From: Siphonodentalium dalli
Taxonomy: Eukaryota > Mollusca > Scaphopoda > Gadilida > Siphonodentaliidae
Length of the DNA: 64,000 nt
NCBI GenBank assembly: GCA_032622095.1
Contig: CP136064.1
Span: 3,778,280 to 3,842,279 of the forward strand
Direction of reading: 5' to 3'
Made by a program: the position numbers and the translations under genes. Below, in pieces: positions 32,205 through 43,707 of this stretch (the stretch's first letter is position 1; each line of letters begins with the position of its first letter). The notes below the pieces were generated by a model. The model was not told the DNA's origin. It did not search any database and saw only the letters and a list, made by a program, of their open reading frames with translations.

Positions 32205-33570
32205 ATGTAATACACAGTGTGAATTTTCATTATTGCTACCATTTAAGGAAACATGCCCCCGATAGGGCTACTATGCGAACACATGTCTATATTAATTTCA
32301 CATATTCCTTACCGTTCATTCATATATACTCCAAGCTCTCTGTTAATACAGAGGCATCAAAACATTGGTCTGGAAAAGACCTACTATGTGGATGCGTTTA
32401 TACATATTTACTTGATGTATTCTTTAATTGTTCATTTCTCTTTATCATCGTTCATTTATAGTATTATTAGAAGAAATTTAGTCTAAAATCTCCATTACAT
32501 GGAGACAATAAAGAGCCCATATGGTGTAGACTAATGCATAAATACTTCATGTATTCTTTTCACCAATTATATGTATTGTACATCCTATACATTTAGTCTG
32601 TTATACAGAGGAAACAAAGCATGTACTACGTGGCAGTTTCATATGACGATAAGACCTACTATGTGAACACATGTGCATATTAATTTCACATATTCTTCTC
32701 AAAACGCTCTATTTTATACGGGGGGTATCAAACATTGGTCTGGAAAAGGCCTGCTATGTGGACGCGTGTATACATATTGACTTCATATATGTATTCATAG
32801 TTCATTTCTCTTAATTGTCGTTCATTTAATAGCATTATTAGTAGAAATATAGTCTAAAACCGTCGGTATATGGAGAATATATAGCGTCAATACTGTTTTA
32901 TTGTTGGTAACTCAAATTATTGCATCATGTATCGCAACTAAACAAGCGAGATAACTAATAAATTCTTAATAGTTCTGATGTCTATGGCAGTTCACACAGT
33001 GTATATTTTCATTGTTGTTACCATTTTAGTGCATACATTACTGATTTCTGTGTAAGAACGCCGGTCTCCATTGTTGTTATGATTGTGCCTATAACTGTCC
33101 ATATTCTTAAAGCAAGTACGGTACCTCTATGTGATATGATCTATAAAAATTTCCATTTTCACAGGTAAATCACGTATAAACGCTCTTTAATGTATAGTTA
33201 AACTGAGTTTCACATGCAGGGCTATGTCTTTGTGGTCTATATCCGTGGTATACTTCAGTATATACACGAAGTGAATGTGTTCTAAGTATGCGTATCTGAT
33301 TTATGTATACGTCCGTGTTTCTTAAAGCAAAACCAATACATATTAGTGCGTTATATTATGATGTACATTAAGTGCCCTTTTCACTGTTAAATCAAGTAAA
33401 AAAGCCCTCTACTATAGTTAACTATTCAGTTCCACATACGCTATAAGCTCTATGGTGGTCCGGTGTGTCTTATCAATATGCCATTATATGCACGAATGTA
33501 ATGTGTTCAAATATGTGGGTTATGATGTATACTTTAATGTTAAAGTATATAAGCACTCTTTAAGATATGC
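32205..33570. repeat. core region without genes; about 380-bp diverged duplication
   Basis: 'ctactatgcgaacacatgtctatattaatttcacatattc' and 'aaacattggtctggaaaagacctactatgtgga' (32268-32480) recur at about 32648-32865. Further right there are degenerate echoes ('gtgcctataactgtccat', 33085). No coding frame; this region separates the left TIR from the satellite. Confidence 0.75.
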
Positions 33571-33579
33571 ATATGCAGA

Positions 33580-33816
33580 ATGTTGCCTCTTTACACTGAC
33601 AGAAAAAAAAAGGAATATATAATTTTGAGTACTACTCTTCATAAAACGTTAGAAAACCATAATCTAACAACGAATATCGAAGAACAATGTAATTACTTGA
33701 TAAGCATTGTAAATATTTCGTCTGTTTTAAATAAAATGGAAATATTTCGTCTATTTGAAATACAGTTGGAAGCAACAATCAAGTATTTAAATGAAATTTG
33801 GACCAAAATCTTATAA
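33580..33816 (+). CDS. small ORF of 78 codons, unrecognised
   Basis: The ORF starts with MLPLYTDRKKKEY and includes 'NIEEQCNYLISIVNIS'. It is Ile/Asn/Lys-rich, as expected from A+T-rich DNA, and helix-forming in appearance. No known motif and no splice or promoter evidence. It lies where the missing 3' half of the polymerase or other element genes would be expected. It could be chance. Confidence 0.2.
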   Translation: MLPLYTDRKKKEYIILSTTLHKTLENHNLTTNIEEQCNYLISIVNISSVLNKMEIFRLFEIQLEATIKYLNEIWTKIL

Positions 33817-34239
33817 TTTGAGAAAACGTATATAATTTCTATCGAAGTCTTATAATAAAGGAAGGCTTTGTGCGAATCCATTCGGTCTAATGTGTGAATG
33901 TGTTCATCATCGCAAATATAATGATGCAGAAATGAATATTTCCTAGAAAAATGTTAACATAGCTTGTATTTAACCGAAATAATATAGCATTTGAGTTAAA
34001 ATGTTTCATATTAGGACCATAACGAACCAATGCATAAAAATACAATATTTTGTTTTTCATTCTCGATCAAAATAATGCAGAGTTGTCAATTATCAACAAA
34101 AAACAAATACTTTGAAACAAAAACGATGACATAAGAACGAATATCCAAGAGCTAGTGTGAAAATAACCCTCACATTTATAAAAAAAAACAATAAAAATTC
34201 AGTTTTCGAGTAAGTCCTTCAAAATTATTGAATGTTTTC

Positions 34240-35475
34240 GTCTATGTTGGATCAAATTTGACACAAAAATCAATTAGCTCACTAACAGTTCGCGCAATAT
34301 CTCATATTTTGAGAAAAAGTTTGAAATTTTAGACAACAATATTGCTAGTGAAGGTGAATATTTCATCCTGGAACTCATGAAATATGATAAAAATAGATGT
34401 AAAGACACTTCACGAGCCCTCATATCTTTGAGTTATGAACATAAAGTCATCTCATAGTGCCATTGTACCCCATAATTTGGGCAGGAGAAATATGTATTTC
34501 ATATTTGACCCTTCATCTATGGTAAAAAATGAATTAAGGGACATGGGAGTGGTGTCCTAGACATTAACCTAGAGCATAACTTGACTCAATTTTGCAATTT
34601 TAGGCAACATTCTTGCCAGGGAAAGTGTATATTTCATGTTGGAACTCATCAAATGTGATAAACATGCATCAAAAGACACTTACTGAGCTCTGATGACTTT
34701 GAGTTATGACAACAACGGCATCTCATACTAGATTGTTAGCCATAATTTGGTCAGGAAAAGTGTAAATTTCATATTTTATCCTACATGTGTTTTAACAATC
34801 AATGTAATTACACCCCATCGGTCGCCTAGACACAGCGTAAATGTTCTCAAGTTTTCAACTGTAGGCCACAATGTCGGCAGTGAAGGTAAACATTTCATGT
34901 TGGAACCCATGAAATGTGATAAAATGGATAAAAAGACACTTCATGAGTACTTATGACTGAGTTATGAACATAAAGGGAGCTCATAGTGTATTGTAGGTCA
35001 TAATTTGGTCAGGAAAATTGTAAATTTCATGTCTTAAGCTCCATGTGTTTTAAAAATATATTTAATTACAGCCAGGGGGTCCCTAGAGATCAATCCACAG
35101 TCCATATGTAGTCCATATGCAATTTTAGGGAACAGTATTGCTAGTGAAGGTGAACATTCCATGCTGGAACTCATGAAATATGATAAAAATAGATGAAAAG
35201 ACACTTTCTGAGGCCTTGGTCAGGAGAAATGTGTATTGTATTTTGACCCTTGATGCGTGGTAGCAATCAATGAAATTACACCCCATGGTATCCTCAGATA
35301 TGAAGCAACATCATAAATGCACTCAGTTTTGGCAATTTAGAAAACATTGTTGATAGGGAAGTTGTACATGTCATGTTGGAACTGGTGAAATGTGATAATA
35401 ATTGATCAAAAGACACTCGATGAGCCCTGATGGGTTTCAATTATGGTCATAAAGGCATCTGATAGTGTCATTATA
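34240..35475. repeat. satellite of about 265-bp units, about 5 copies, in the element core
   Basis: 'ttcatgttggaactcatgaaatgtgataaaa', 'aaaagacact' and 'gagttatgaacataaaggcatctcatagtg' recur at about 34371, 34642, 34902, 35167 and 35378. The units are diverged from one another. The array lies directly downstream of the last polymerase exon, where exons for motifs B and C should be. Confidence 0.88.
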
Positions 35476-35626
35476 CAACGGGGAAATTTGTGAAGCGCTA
35501 ACAAAGCGTAGCTGAAAACAAAAAATAAAAATGTTTTTTTTTCATCCCGTACTCAATGATACCCCCGACCAAAAAAGGGAGGGGAGGGGGGGCGGCGGCG
35601 CTTTTCGTTTAAAAAAATATACTTAC

Positions 35627-38600
35627 GAATTGACGTATTCCGAGAAGAGTCCACCTTTCTTAGTAGCCTGATTGTATTGCGTGGTATCTGTCCAGTGATA
35701 TACTTCGTATATTTTCGTCACCACGTAACCCTTCTCTATGGCCTTCATTATCTCCGGCGTCGTCCACGTCCCTGTTATAGATCTCGCATCGGTTCCGTGA
35801 TCGCACGTCGTTTGTCTTTGATCTTCCGCGCATGATCGACACAAAGGAAAGGTGAGTTTTCCGTGAGATCTCAATGGCAATACGGGGTGGTACAATTTCC
35901 TCGGAGGAGAAACCTTCACCTTAGCCAGCCCGAAATATGCGCTGATATCTTTAAAGTCCTTAGTTATTATTTCAGGATGCCCTACTGGCATTTTGCCCGA
36001 TTTATTTATATAAGGATACAGGGACGTGAAATCGACGTATTTGATGCTCTCACGTGGGCCCGCGTCTTTGTATAATTTGCAGGCATTCGTCCTACCTAAA
36101 AAGATAAAAGATTTTTTTTTAGAAATAAATTTTATTTATTTTTATTTTATAAACTTCATTTTTTTTTTTTTTAAATATGGAAACTTACCTCCGAAGAAAG
36201 CATCTCGTGGCATAAGTCGAGGTTGTACATCCAGCTGCGACAAGAAGTCCCGCAGTATTTCATTTTTTTTTTTCTGCTCAGTGAATGTATGCTCCCAAAT
36301 GCATACATATTTGTAACCCGCCTTCTTCAAAAATTCACGCTTTTTGATGGTCAGTGTGTACAGTTGATTCAGTGTCTGTTTAGTCAGCGGGTGTTTGGAG
36401 ATGTGTCTGTTTCGTGGGTAACACGTCAAACAAGCGTGATGAAAACAACCTAAAGAAGAAAAAATACCGTTTATTGTATATGATCAATTAGGGGAGGATG
36501 GGACAACTGTTTTAAAATGATTATATGTTGTACTGGAGATGTGTCTCTGTTTCGTGGGTAACGTGTCAAACGAGCGTGATAAAAACGACCTAAAGAATAA
36601 AAATACCATTTATTGTATATGAACAATTAAGGGGGGATGGGATAAATGTTTTAAGATGATTATACGTCGTACTCACCGTGAAATTCGTAGCAGGTGTTGG
36701 TCTCCTGACAATATCCATCCACCTTGTACTTTGAATTTGGTACCTTGAATTCACCGCGGTTCAAAGCGTGTTGTATGTCTCTATTTTTATTGTGGGCCAA
36801 CCAGGACAACCATTGGATGGAGACGTTCGAATATTGGTCCTTGTCACCGTAAAACCCGTTAGGAACTTTGCCTATAGGCGTACTAATGAATTTTTCATCA
36901 GTAATTTCAATTCCAGACTCCTCGGCCGTATCCCGTTCTACCCAATCATCACCGAGCAATACTCGCTCTTTATCATTCAATTTCTTCAGCAAACTGGTTT
37001 CTGATTGATCAGAGTTAGTGAGAGTTATAGAATAAGTTTCTTCCAAGAACAATATTTTATAGGCCTTCATGCACGCAGAAGATATCGTTATCGACATGAA
37101 AGGATCTACCTTATTCTCGGTAACTTTCAAAAACAATGACCGAAACTTCAAACAAGCCTGACGCAAGATATCAACGTCAGAAATGCAGTAAGCCAATAAT
37201 TCTTTCTCTAAATTGAAGATTTCACCGGCTTTAGTTTCGTGCCAACGTAGAAACGCCTCCCTGTCTGTCGTCGACATGGTGTCAGCTCCGTAATACGTTG
37301 AATCGGGATACGGCCCCTCATACAGTCGGTTCTCCTTCCTATTGAAGAAATGAGGGAAATATCCTGAAATAAAATGTTTAAATTTAATATTTAAAAACAA
37401 ATGGAAACGATATATATATATTATTGAAGAAATGGGGGGAAATATCCTGAAATAAAAATTTAAAGAATGTGTCAATTTAATATTTTAAAAACAAATATAA
37501 AAAAGAAATGCGTATACCTTTTTTTAGTTCCTTCAAATCGAAAGCCTTCGGGAGAGCAGCCAATCGCATCGTCAGAAAATTTAGTGAATCTATTATTCGA
37601 ATCCCATGGTGACCTAGCATGTACATGACCTTCGATCCAGAATAAATAATTTTGCTAGGCCTCATCCCCTGGAAAACCATGTATTCCAGCAACAATATAG
37701 CGTCGTAAGCCTTGTTGTTATGAGCCAATACCGTGGCGTTTTTATGGTGTTTAGTAAACAGCCAGGTTCCGAAGTTCAGTAGAGTGTCCGAACCAGACGC
37801 TATGTACTGTCTTCTCCCGCACGTGTCGCTACACGGTGTCTTTTTGTAATCGCCTTCTTTATCCAGGCTACCGCAATGATCGCATCGAGTACCGCAAACG
37901 TCGCAAGTCGAATCTGAGTTCACCGGCGAGTCCAAACAAGAGTCGCAGGCTGTTTGGGCCACCACCAAATTGGGCTGATGTCGATTTAATCCGCACGCCG
38001 GTCGTTTACAGTTTAAGCACCTAAAAAATGAAACAAATTTGTTTAGATTACTGCGGGTTGGTGAGACGCGGGTACAACAATTAATTTTTCGTTCAGCATA
38101 AAATAAATTACTTACCGGCGACATTGACTGCATCTTTCCGCTTCACTGCACGTAGAGCAAGGGAGTCCCATTTTGTATCCACCGTCACATAGGTACACCT
38201 CATCTTGTGAACATTCAAAGTCGTAGAATATGAACTTGTTGACATCTTTCACTTTCTGTTTCGGAGGTCTCAAATAACAGAGGTGACCCGGAAGTACCCA
38301 TTCCTTACAAGATGAACAAGACCATTCGCCGCAAATGTGGGGTATTTCTGCCAGATCCCTCTTCGCACGATTCATTACGCTTCCACACTCTTTACACTTC
38401 AAATATTTACAGCAATTGGATAGTTTATTATCAGGTGCCTCTTTGTGTCTTTGGTAACAGTTCAAAGATCTACAGTCCATATTACAATCGTGGCACGTTA
38501 ATAACTTGCCCATTAATAAAGGGTCAATCAAACACCCCTCTGTTTTGCATACTATGCAATATGACGTGCAGTTATGTTCATCTTTCTGGTCGAAAGGCTT

Positions 38601-39782
38601 TAAACAATTTTCACAAAAGTAAGATAGGCCGTAGAATCCTGAAACGCTGACTATCGGTGTGTAGTGGTCCTGATTATGATACAGATATATATTTCTGTCA
38701 TAGGTGTTGCTGACTCTGGATACTTTTTTTCCAATTTCGCCGCATATGATTATAATATTCACCTTGAATAATGATTCATACTTTGGTAGGTCGGCGTATG
38801 ATCCCGGTCGGTCGGCGGAAATACATAAATCTTTAAGCAGAGTGTTTGCTAACACTTTTTGGTCATTTCGTCCTTTATCCCGTAGGTGCTTATAATAGGC
38901 TTTCGTCACTTTACCGTGTTTTAGAAAAATTTCGAGCAGTGATAATCCGGGATAAGACGATTTAAGATCTTCGGAAACTGTACTAATCTTGGCCATCGCG
39001 ACGCCTATAGCTCTAGGCAAACAGGAGTTGTCAGTATTGTGGATGAAGACTGTTGATTTTTTGTCCAGAAGTGATTTGTCACCGTCGATAGGAACTCCAC
39101 CGCCTGAGCCACTGGGTTGCCTCAGTGATCCTACTGTTATTCGAAATGATCGGTCCAAGTCAATATGTTCGTGCGATGTCAGCACATTAGCTATTTTGTC
39201 GATAATCAACTGAGAATTCAGGTCCGACCATGCCGTTAACGGTACTATGATGGGTTTATCCAACTGATCGGTATGAAGGATAACTCTTCCCAGATCATTG
39301 TCTGCCAAATCACCTCTCGTCGTTCTTAGTATATGATCGAACATGTTGGTAAGGCGTTCCGTCAAGTCTGACAACAGTTCACCGCGCCATTGATGGTCAA
39401 ATTTCACGTCGTATATACTTTCCACAGCCGATGACCTCATGAATGATTTTATTTCACGAAGATTGATCGTGTAGGACTGATTAGCCGTCTGCCGAGTTTG
39501 CTCATCGTGACTAGTGTCGAGAGTAACTTCCTGCGGTTCATTCCGTCCCGTTAAATCTAGAGCGGATGACTGTTGAGCGGCTCGGGATGAGTCCTGTGGT
39601 TGAGACGGTGCGGGGTTTGGCCCGTCATTATCGGGCGACTGCTGTCTACCCTCCATATATATCAATCTGTCATATATATTTCTGTCTGTGTCGGACATTG
39701 AGTCCACTCTCCCGGTGATGCCTCTTAGAAAGTCATCACTACTAAATCCCTCGGCGTGCAATTCATCGATTAACCGCTCCAT
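35627..39782 (-). CDS. polB: type-B DNA polymerase of Polinton type, five exons, 3'-truncated
   Basis: Exons are 38116-39782, 37518-38020, 36677-37363, 36189-36449 and 35627-36095, all GT-AG, giving about 1195 codons in one frame. Exon 1 has an OTU-like protease pattern (DNSCLPRAI near residue 247, 'YLYHNQDHYTPI' near 365), then many CxxC pairs. Exo I is 'FIFYDFEC' (about 518), Exo II 'HNNKAYDAILLLEYM' (about 655) and Exo III 'YCISDVDIL' (about 780). Next come 'KKGYFPHFFN' across a junction, 'VDGYCQETNTCYEFHG' and 'FFGGRTNACK'. Palm motif A is 'DFTSLYPYINKSGK' (about 1061), and 'GYVVTKIYEVYHW' follows. Motif B (K...NS.YG) and motif C (DTD) are not found downstream, so it cannot polymerise unless exons were missed. 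The start ATG directly follows an AG acceptor (tttttcag|ATG), so a 5' UTR exon is possible. Introns are unusual for a Polinton PolB. Confidence 0.9.
36450..36676 (-). pseudogene. duplicated exon-4 start inside polymerase intron 3
   Basis: About 36535-36662 repeats about 36403-36532, including acceptor 'ttctttag|g' and the first 50 bases of exon 4. The real exon reads CFHHACLTCYPRNRH; the copy reads RFYHARLTRYPRNR, so all three Cys are Arg and one His is Tyr. Without this copy the intron would be about 90 nt, like introns 1 (95) and 4 (93). Confidence 0.9.
37364..37517 (-). pseudogene. duplicated exon-3 start inside polymerase intron 2
   Basis: About 37422-37495 repeats about 37340-37402: 'tttcag|gatatttccctcatttcttcaat' against 'tttcag|gatatttccccccatttcttcaat'. 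The copy has one extra C, and splicing into it would shift frame to an early TAA. The 154-nt intron would be about 75 nt without the copy. Confidence 0.88.
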
Positions 39783-40389
39783 CTGAAAAAAGCAAACACT
39801 TTAATGAGCTAGAGGTTCCATATAACATATTTATAGCAACTCGAAATCACTGTGCTTAATGATTGGTTGCTATTTATAGCGCATGAGTCGTCCATTTATT
39901 TAAAACACGTGACGTGTAAGAGCTATATATATAGACATTACGAAATTTCATTGACCTATGATCATTATAGCATCAACTCGCTTAATGATTGGTTGCTATT
40001 TATAGCGCATGAGTCATCCATTTATTTGAAACCCGTGACGCGTAAGAGCTATATTTAGACATTACGAAATTTCATCGTCCTATGATCAAAAAAAGGGGCG
40101 GGCACTAATTATTAATGGCTCCGCCGTAGGCGCTACTCGATTGGTTTCTATTTATAGCGCATGAGTCATACATTTATTTGAAACCCGTGATGTGTACGAG
40201 CTATATTTAGACATTACGAAATTTCATCGTCCTATGATCAAAAAAGGGGCGGGCACTAATTATTAATGGCTCCGCCGTAGGCGCTACTCGATTGGTCTAT
40301 TTCACTTTTTCAACGTCACCCATCATATAAAAAGACGGTGATTCGATGTACTAACTCATTCGCAGCTAAATTTTCATTAAGAAAGGATC
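39783..40389. promoter_or_regulatory. bidirectional promoter region built of tandem repeats
   Basis: It separates divergent polB and PC4 genes. Units start at 39855, 39981 and 40136, with a stub at 40290. Each contains an ATTGG (CCAAT-box) word, TATTTATA, 'gcatgagtc', 'cgtgacg(c/t)gta' and 'gacattacgaaatttcat'. A second motif, 'ggggcgggcactaattattaatggctccgccgtaggcgctactcg', occurs twice (40096 and 40246). A TATA-like 'cccatcatataaaaagacgg' lies 65 bp before the PC4 ATG. Promoter function is inferred from position and boxes only. Confidence 0.7.
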
Positions 40390-40902
40390 ATGGATTCTAA
40401 AATTCTCGTCAAAAATTTAGGGAGGGACCGATTTCTCACAGTCGGTGAATATGAGGACCGGAAATACGTTGACTTACGAATATGGAAAGAAGGCAAAATC
40501 CCTACGACATTCGGGGCTCGTATGAGCTTACAGAGATGGCAATGTCTGACTGAAAATATAAAGTCCATCGGTGAACATTTAGTATCCAGGAGTCCTATGG
40601 ATAAAGTGCATCTGGGACACAATCTACATGCGGTTTTAGACCATAATAATGGTGTAGTACACTTACGCCAGTATTTCACCCCGAAGGACTCTGAACATTT
40701 GCACCCCACGAAGAAAGGCTGTACGATTAACCAACAGGAATTTGATGTATTGTTTCAACACATTGACGCCGTTAATCATGTTTTACCTGAATTAGAGAAT
40801 GTGAAAGCTTGTTATTTAACGCACGATGGACAGATGGAAGCGTTAGCGTGTACAGAATGCAATCCTGGAGGTTATGGATTTTACACTCAACGTGATTATT
40901 GA
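40390..40902 (+). CDS. tandem-PC4 single-strand DNA-binding protein
   Basis: The 170-residue single-exon protein starts at MDSKILVKNLG. Residues about 11-60 ('RFLTVGEYEDRKYVDLRIW', then 'MSLQRWQCLTENI') follow the PC4/p15 coactivator pattern: FVTV.E....YVDIR.W followed by I.L....W..L...I. Residues about 72-135 ('AVLDHNNGVVHLRQYF', 'PTKKGCTINQQEFDVL') are a second copy, with the typical LRQYF..........P+KKGI element. PC4 domains bind ssDNA and melted duplex. The likely role is a replication-associated ssDNA-binding protein or late transcription factor for the element, expressed with the divergent polymerase. The C-terminus has 'LACTECNPGG'. Not a canonical Polinton gene in my knowledge. Start chosen as the first ATG after the promoter. 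Confidence 0.85.
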   Translation: MDSKILVKNLGRDRFLTVGEYEDRKYVDLRIWKEGKIPTTFGARMSLQRWQCLTENIKSIGEHLVSRSPMDKVHLGHNLHAVLDHNNGVVHLRQYFTPKDSEHLHPTKKGCTINQQEFDVLFQHIDAVNHVLPELENVKACYLTHDGQMEALACTECNPGGYGFYTQRDY

Positions 40903-41431
40903 ACTTTGACCGTGTGAGGAATACTTATTTTCATCGTAAATAAAATATTAACTTATACCATGTTATTCTCAATTATTTCGGACATATACCCGCGTTGGGG
41001 GGAGGGTGTGTGTGTGTGCGACGATTATTCATGTTTTTTTTTTGGTGAATTATCGAAAGATCTCTATTTTTATTTATTTTATTGACGGCGACGTCGAACC
41101 TTCCTACATGGTGAAAACCGCGTCAAGATCCGACTTCTAGAACTCTAGATAAGGCATATTATGTCCATTGCACGTGCGGCTTTAATGACGTCATAGATAT
41201 TTCAAAATAGACTATCTCCGAGGCGGAGAGAGGTACGGACGAGCCGTTTTCAGATTATTTTTCAGACAGAAGGGGACTATCGTTTGTGGTCGGTTAAGAT
41301 GAGATATTAAGTTTTTTTTAATTTATTTTGCCAATTAGCGGGATCCCTCTATTTTACCCCCAATGGAAATAATGTATATACTCGTGAACACTCTGCCTCA
41401 TTTTAAAGATTACCCCGAAGAACTGTTGTAA
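40903..41431. other. core right margin, no gene seen
   Basis: Contains AATAAA at 40938 (a likely PC4 polyadenylation signal), a short (GT) run at 41006, and 'ctatctccgaggcggagag' (an inverted pair). Nothing else recognised up to the 90-bp junction repeat. Confidence 0.5.
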
Positions 41432-41521
41432 ACAATTTAGTTCATTTCAGAGCTGAACGAGTACCGTAGGCCATCACTATCATTTACACGATACATCGCC
41501 GAAAAAGATTACAAATTCTCC
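41432..41521 (+). repeat. 90-bp repeat at right TIR/core junction
   Basis: Partner of 32113-32204, in the same orientation. It ends at 'acaaattctcc' immediately before the TIR (aattgtgaatttattggt). Confidence 0.9.
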
Positions 41522-42545
41522 AAATTGTGAATTTATTGGTCGGAAACGTGGGCGACGGAGGAATTTTGCTGACAAATATTCAAAACCGTGTTATATCTGT
41601 CAAGTTTAAAAGTAGACAACTATGTGCGCACACAACTAATGTGTTATTTAATTAAGCATGGCGGTTATTTAACCTTTTATCGGACAGGCCGGCAGTATGC
41701 TAATAAGCCAATTATACTACAAACTATACTCGCTGTTAATACACCGCTGCGCACGTGTCGCGGAATGAAAATGACTGCGAGTGTATCGGCTAATTCCAAT
41801 GAACGGAAATGGGCATAACGTTGAAACATCTGGTGTAATTATACTGTAACGTGAATTTCGGTCAAGCATAGTGGCGATGATATTAGTTACTGCACTGCCA
41901 AAAATATTTTCTCAATTCAGGAAAAAAAAAATCTTGAAATGAGATATTATCTTGGGAGAATAGCTAGAAAAATAAGAAAAACATATTTTCTAGGTCAAGA
42001 AATGAAAGGGTGGGATAATTTCTTGTCTGAGAAAATTTCTTTAAGAAAACACAGTAATCTTAGTAAGAAAATCCTAGTAAAAAAATCTTAGTATAGATTT
42101 TTTTTCTTAATGTAGGAAAGATTGTTTTTCTCACATAAGTTTATTTTTCTTGAAATAAGATAAGTTTAAGATACTGCGATTATCTTGGGAGAATAGCTAG
42201 AAATTTAAGAAAGCTATACAATTAATCTAGAACAAGAAATTATATTTTCTATAGTAAGAAATATCGTCAAGATATTTTTTCTTAAGTGATGCCAATTTTT
42301 TCTAGAATGAGATTTTCTCAAGCAGGAAAATAAATCTAAGTGAGGAAAACAAGTTTTCTTAACTAGGAATATTTTCCCCAATTAGGAAAGATATATTAGA
42401 AAACAATTCTTAATTAAGAAAAACATTTAATTTTAAATTAATATATAATTTCAATTGTGTTTTAAAATATACAATTGACATTTATTCTGAATATAAAAAC
42501 TTGTAAATATCATTGTTAAATGTATAATAGAGACAATAAGGGGGC

Positions 42546-43050
42546 TTAAAGGCACGGGAGGCCTTAGTTGTCGAAAATATTCATATTTGTTTCAATCACC
42601 GTAAACAGAAAAACATTAAAACGCATACAGTTTTGTTCATATAAACATGACCATCGCGTAAACAGCATGCTATCATAAAGACCTACTATATTTTACCTAA
42701 GCAGGAGCCTGATTGTGTTACAGAAGGCAGCACAGTGTTACTGGCTAATCACACACAAATGATATAAATGCTCTTTATTCGTTCCATATCAAAATTCAGC
42801 AACAATGAACGCTCTTTATGTTTACCATCATAATATAAACAAACACCAGGAAAGTACCTTTTTATGCTTTTGTTTACATAAGAATGGTCAAACATATGAC
42901 AATAACATACTGTTTATGCGATATTTCTTATTTGTATACGGACAAAGTCTGTCTGCATTTTAATATTCTTTCTGTTTGTGGCGGTTTTTGACCGGTGGAA
43001 ATATTTTCACAGCATACCCACCGCCAAGGCCTCCCGTACCTTTAAACTTT
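42546..43050. mobile_element. MITE with 'ttaaaggcacgggaggcctt' ends
   Basis: The left end ttaaaggcacgggaggcctt (42546) and right end aaggcctcccgtacctttaa (43025-43044) are inverted. Related ends occur at 44210-44235 ('cgaaggccatccattcctttaag') and 57618-57642 ('cttaaaggcacggatggccttcg'). The frames inside are short. Confidence 0.8.
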
Positions 43051-43707
43051 AAATATACAGTCAACAATTTCTCGTTACAGTTATGGGTTTCTAAAATTGC
43101 AAGTGGCCAAACAAGATACTGTGTACATTCGCGAAATGAAACTATACAAAGTACCTGTATCTTGTTCTGCCTCTTAAAATTGTATAAACCTATATACGCA
43201 ACAAAAAATATATTGATTGCTAATATTACATCCCGACACATGATTTTCAATATATTTATAGAAAGAGTTACCTCAAATCTGTCGGTTGCAAAAATAATAT
43301 ATAACAATTTCTGTTATTTGAGTATCCAGTTCAAACGATAGGATAAAAAATCATCACACATGACAAAACAAGCACTGTATGTGCCTTAATAAACATCGTA
43401 ACCCTGTATTTTTAAATGCACATATTCTAGGACGGGTGATGTGTAATAAACACAGAAAGACACTTGTATTAATGGATTTGTTGATACAGCACTTGTGCCA
43501 TTGAGGAAAGATAGAACTCTAGGGTGTGCTGTTCATTCCGTCATTGTGCGCTAGCACTCGTGTCATATCAACAAACCCATAAACAAAATTGTGTAATTCT
43601 AAGTATATACAGCATGGTTTCAATAGCTGTTTCATGAATCATGCAGATTGCAGGTTTACTGTTCAGGTACTAGCCCAAGTCTTTTCGGTATGCAACAGCT
43701 TGAGATA

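Noticed and set aside
32130-35620. Possible integrase, ATPase or capsid genes of the Polinton-like element
   Set aside because: Searched by eye in all frames; only short A+T-rich frames, a duplication and a satellite were found.
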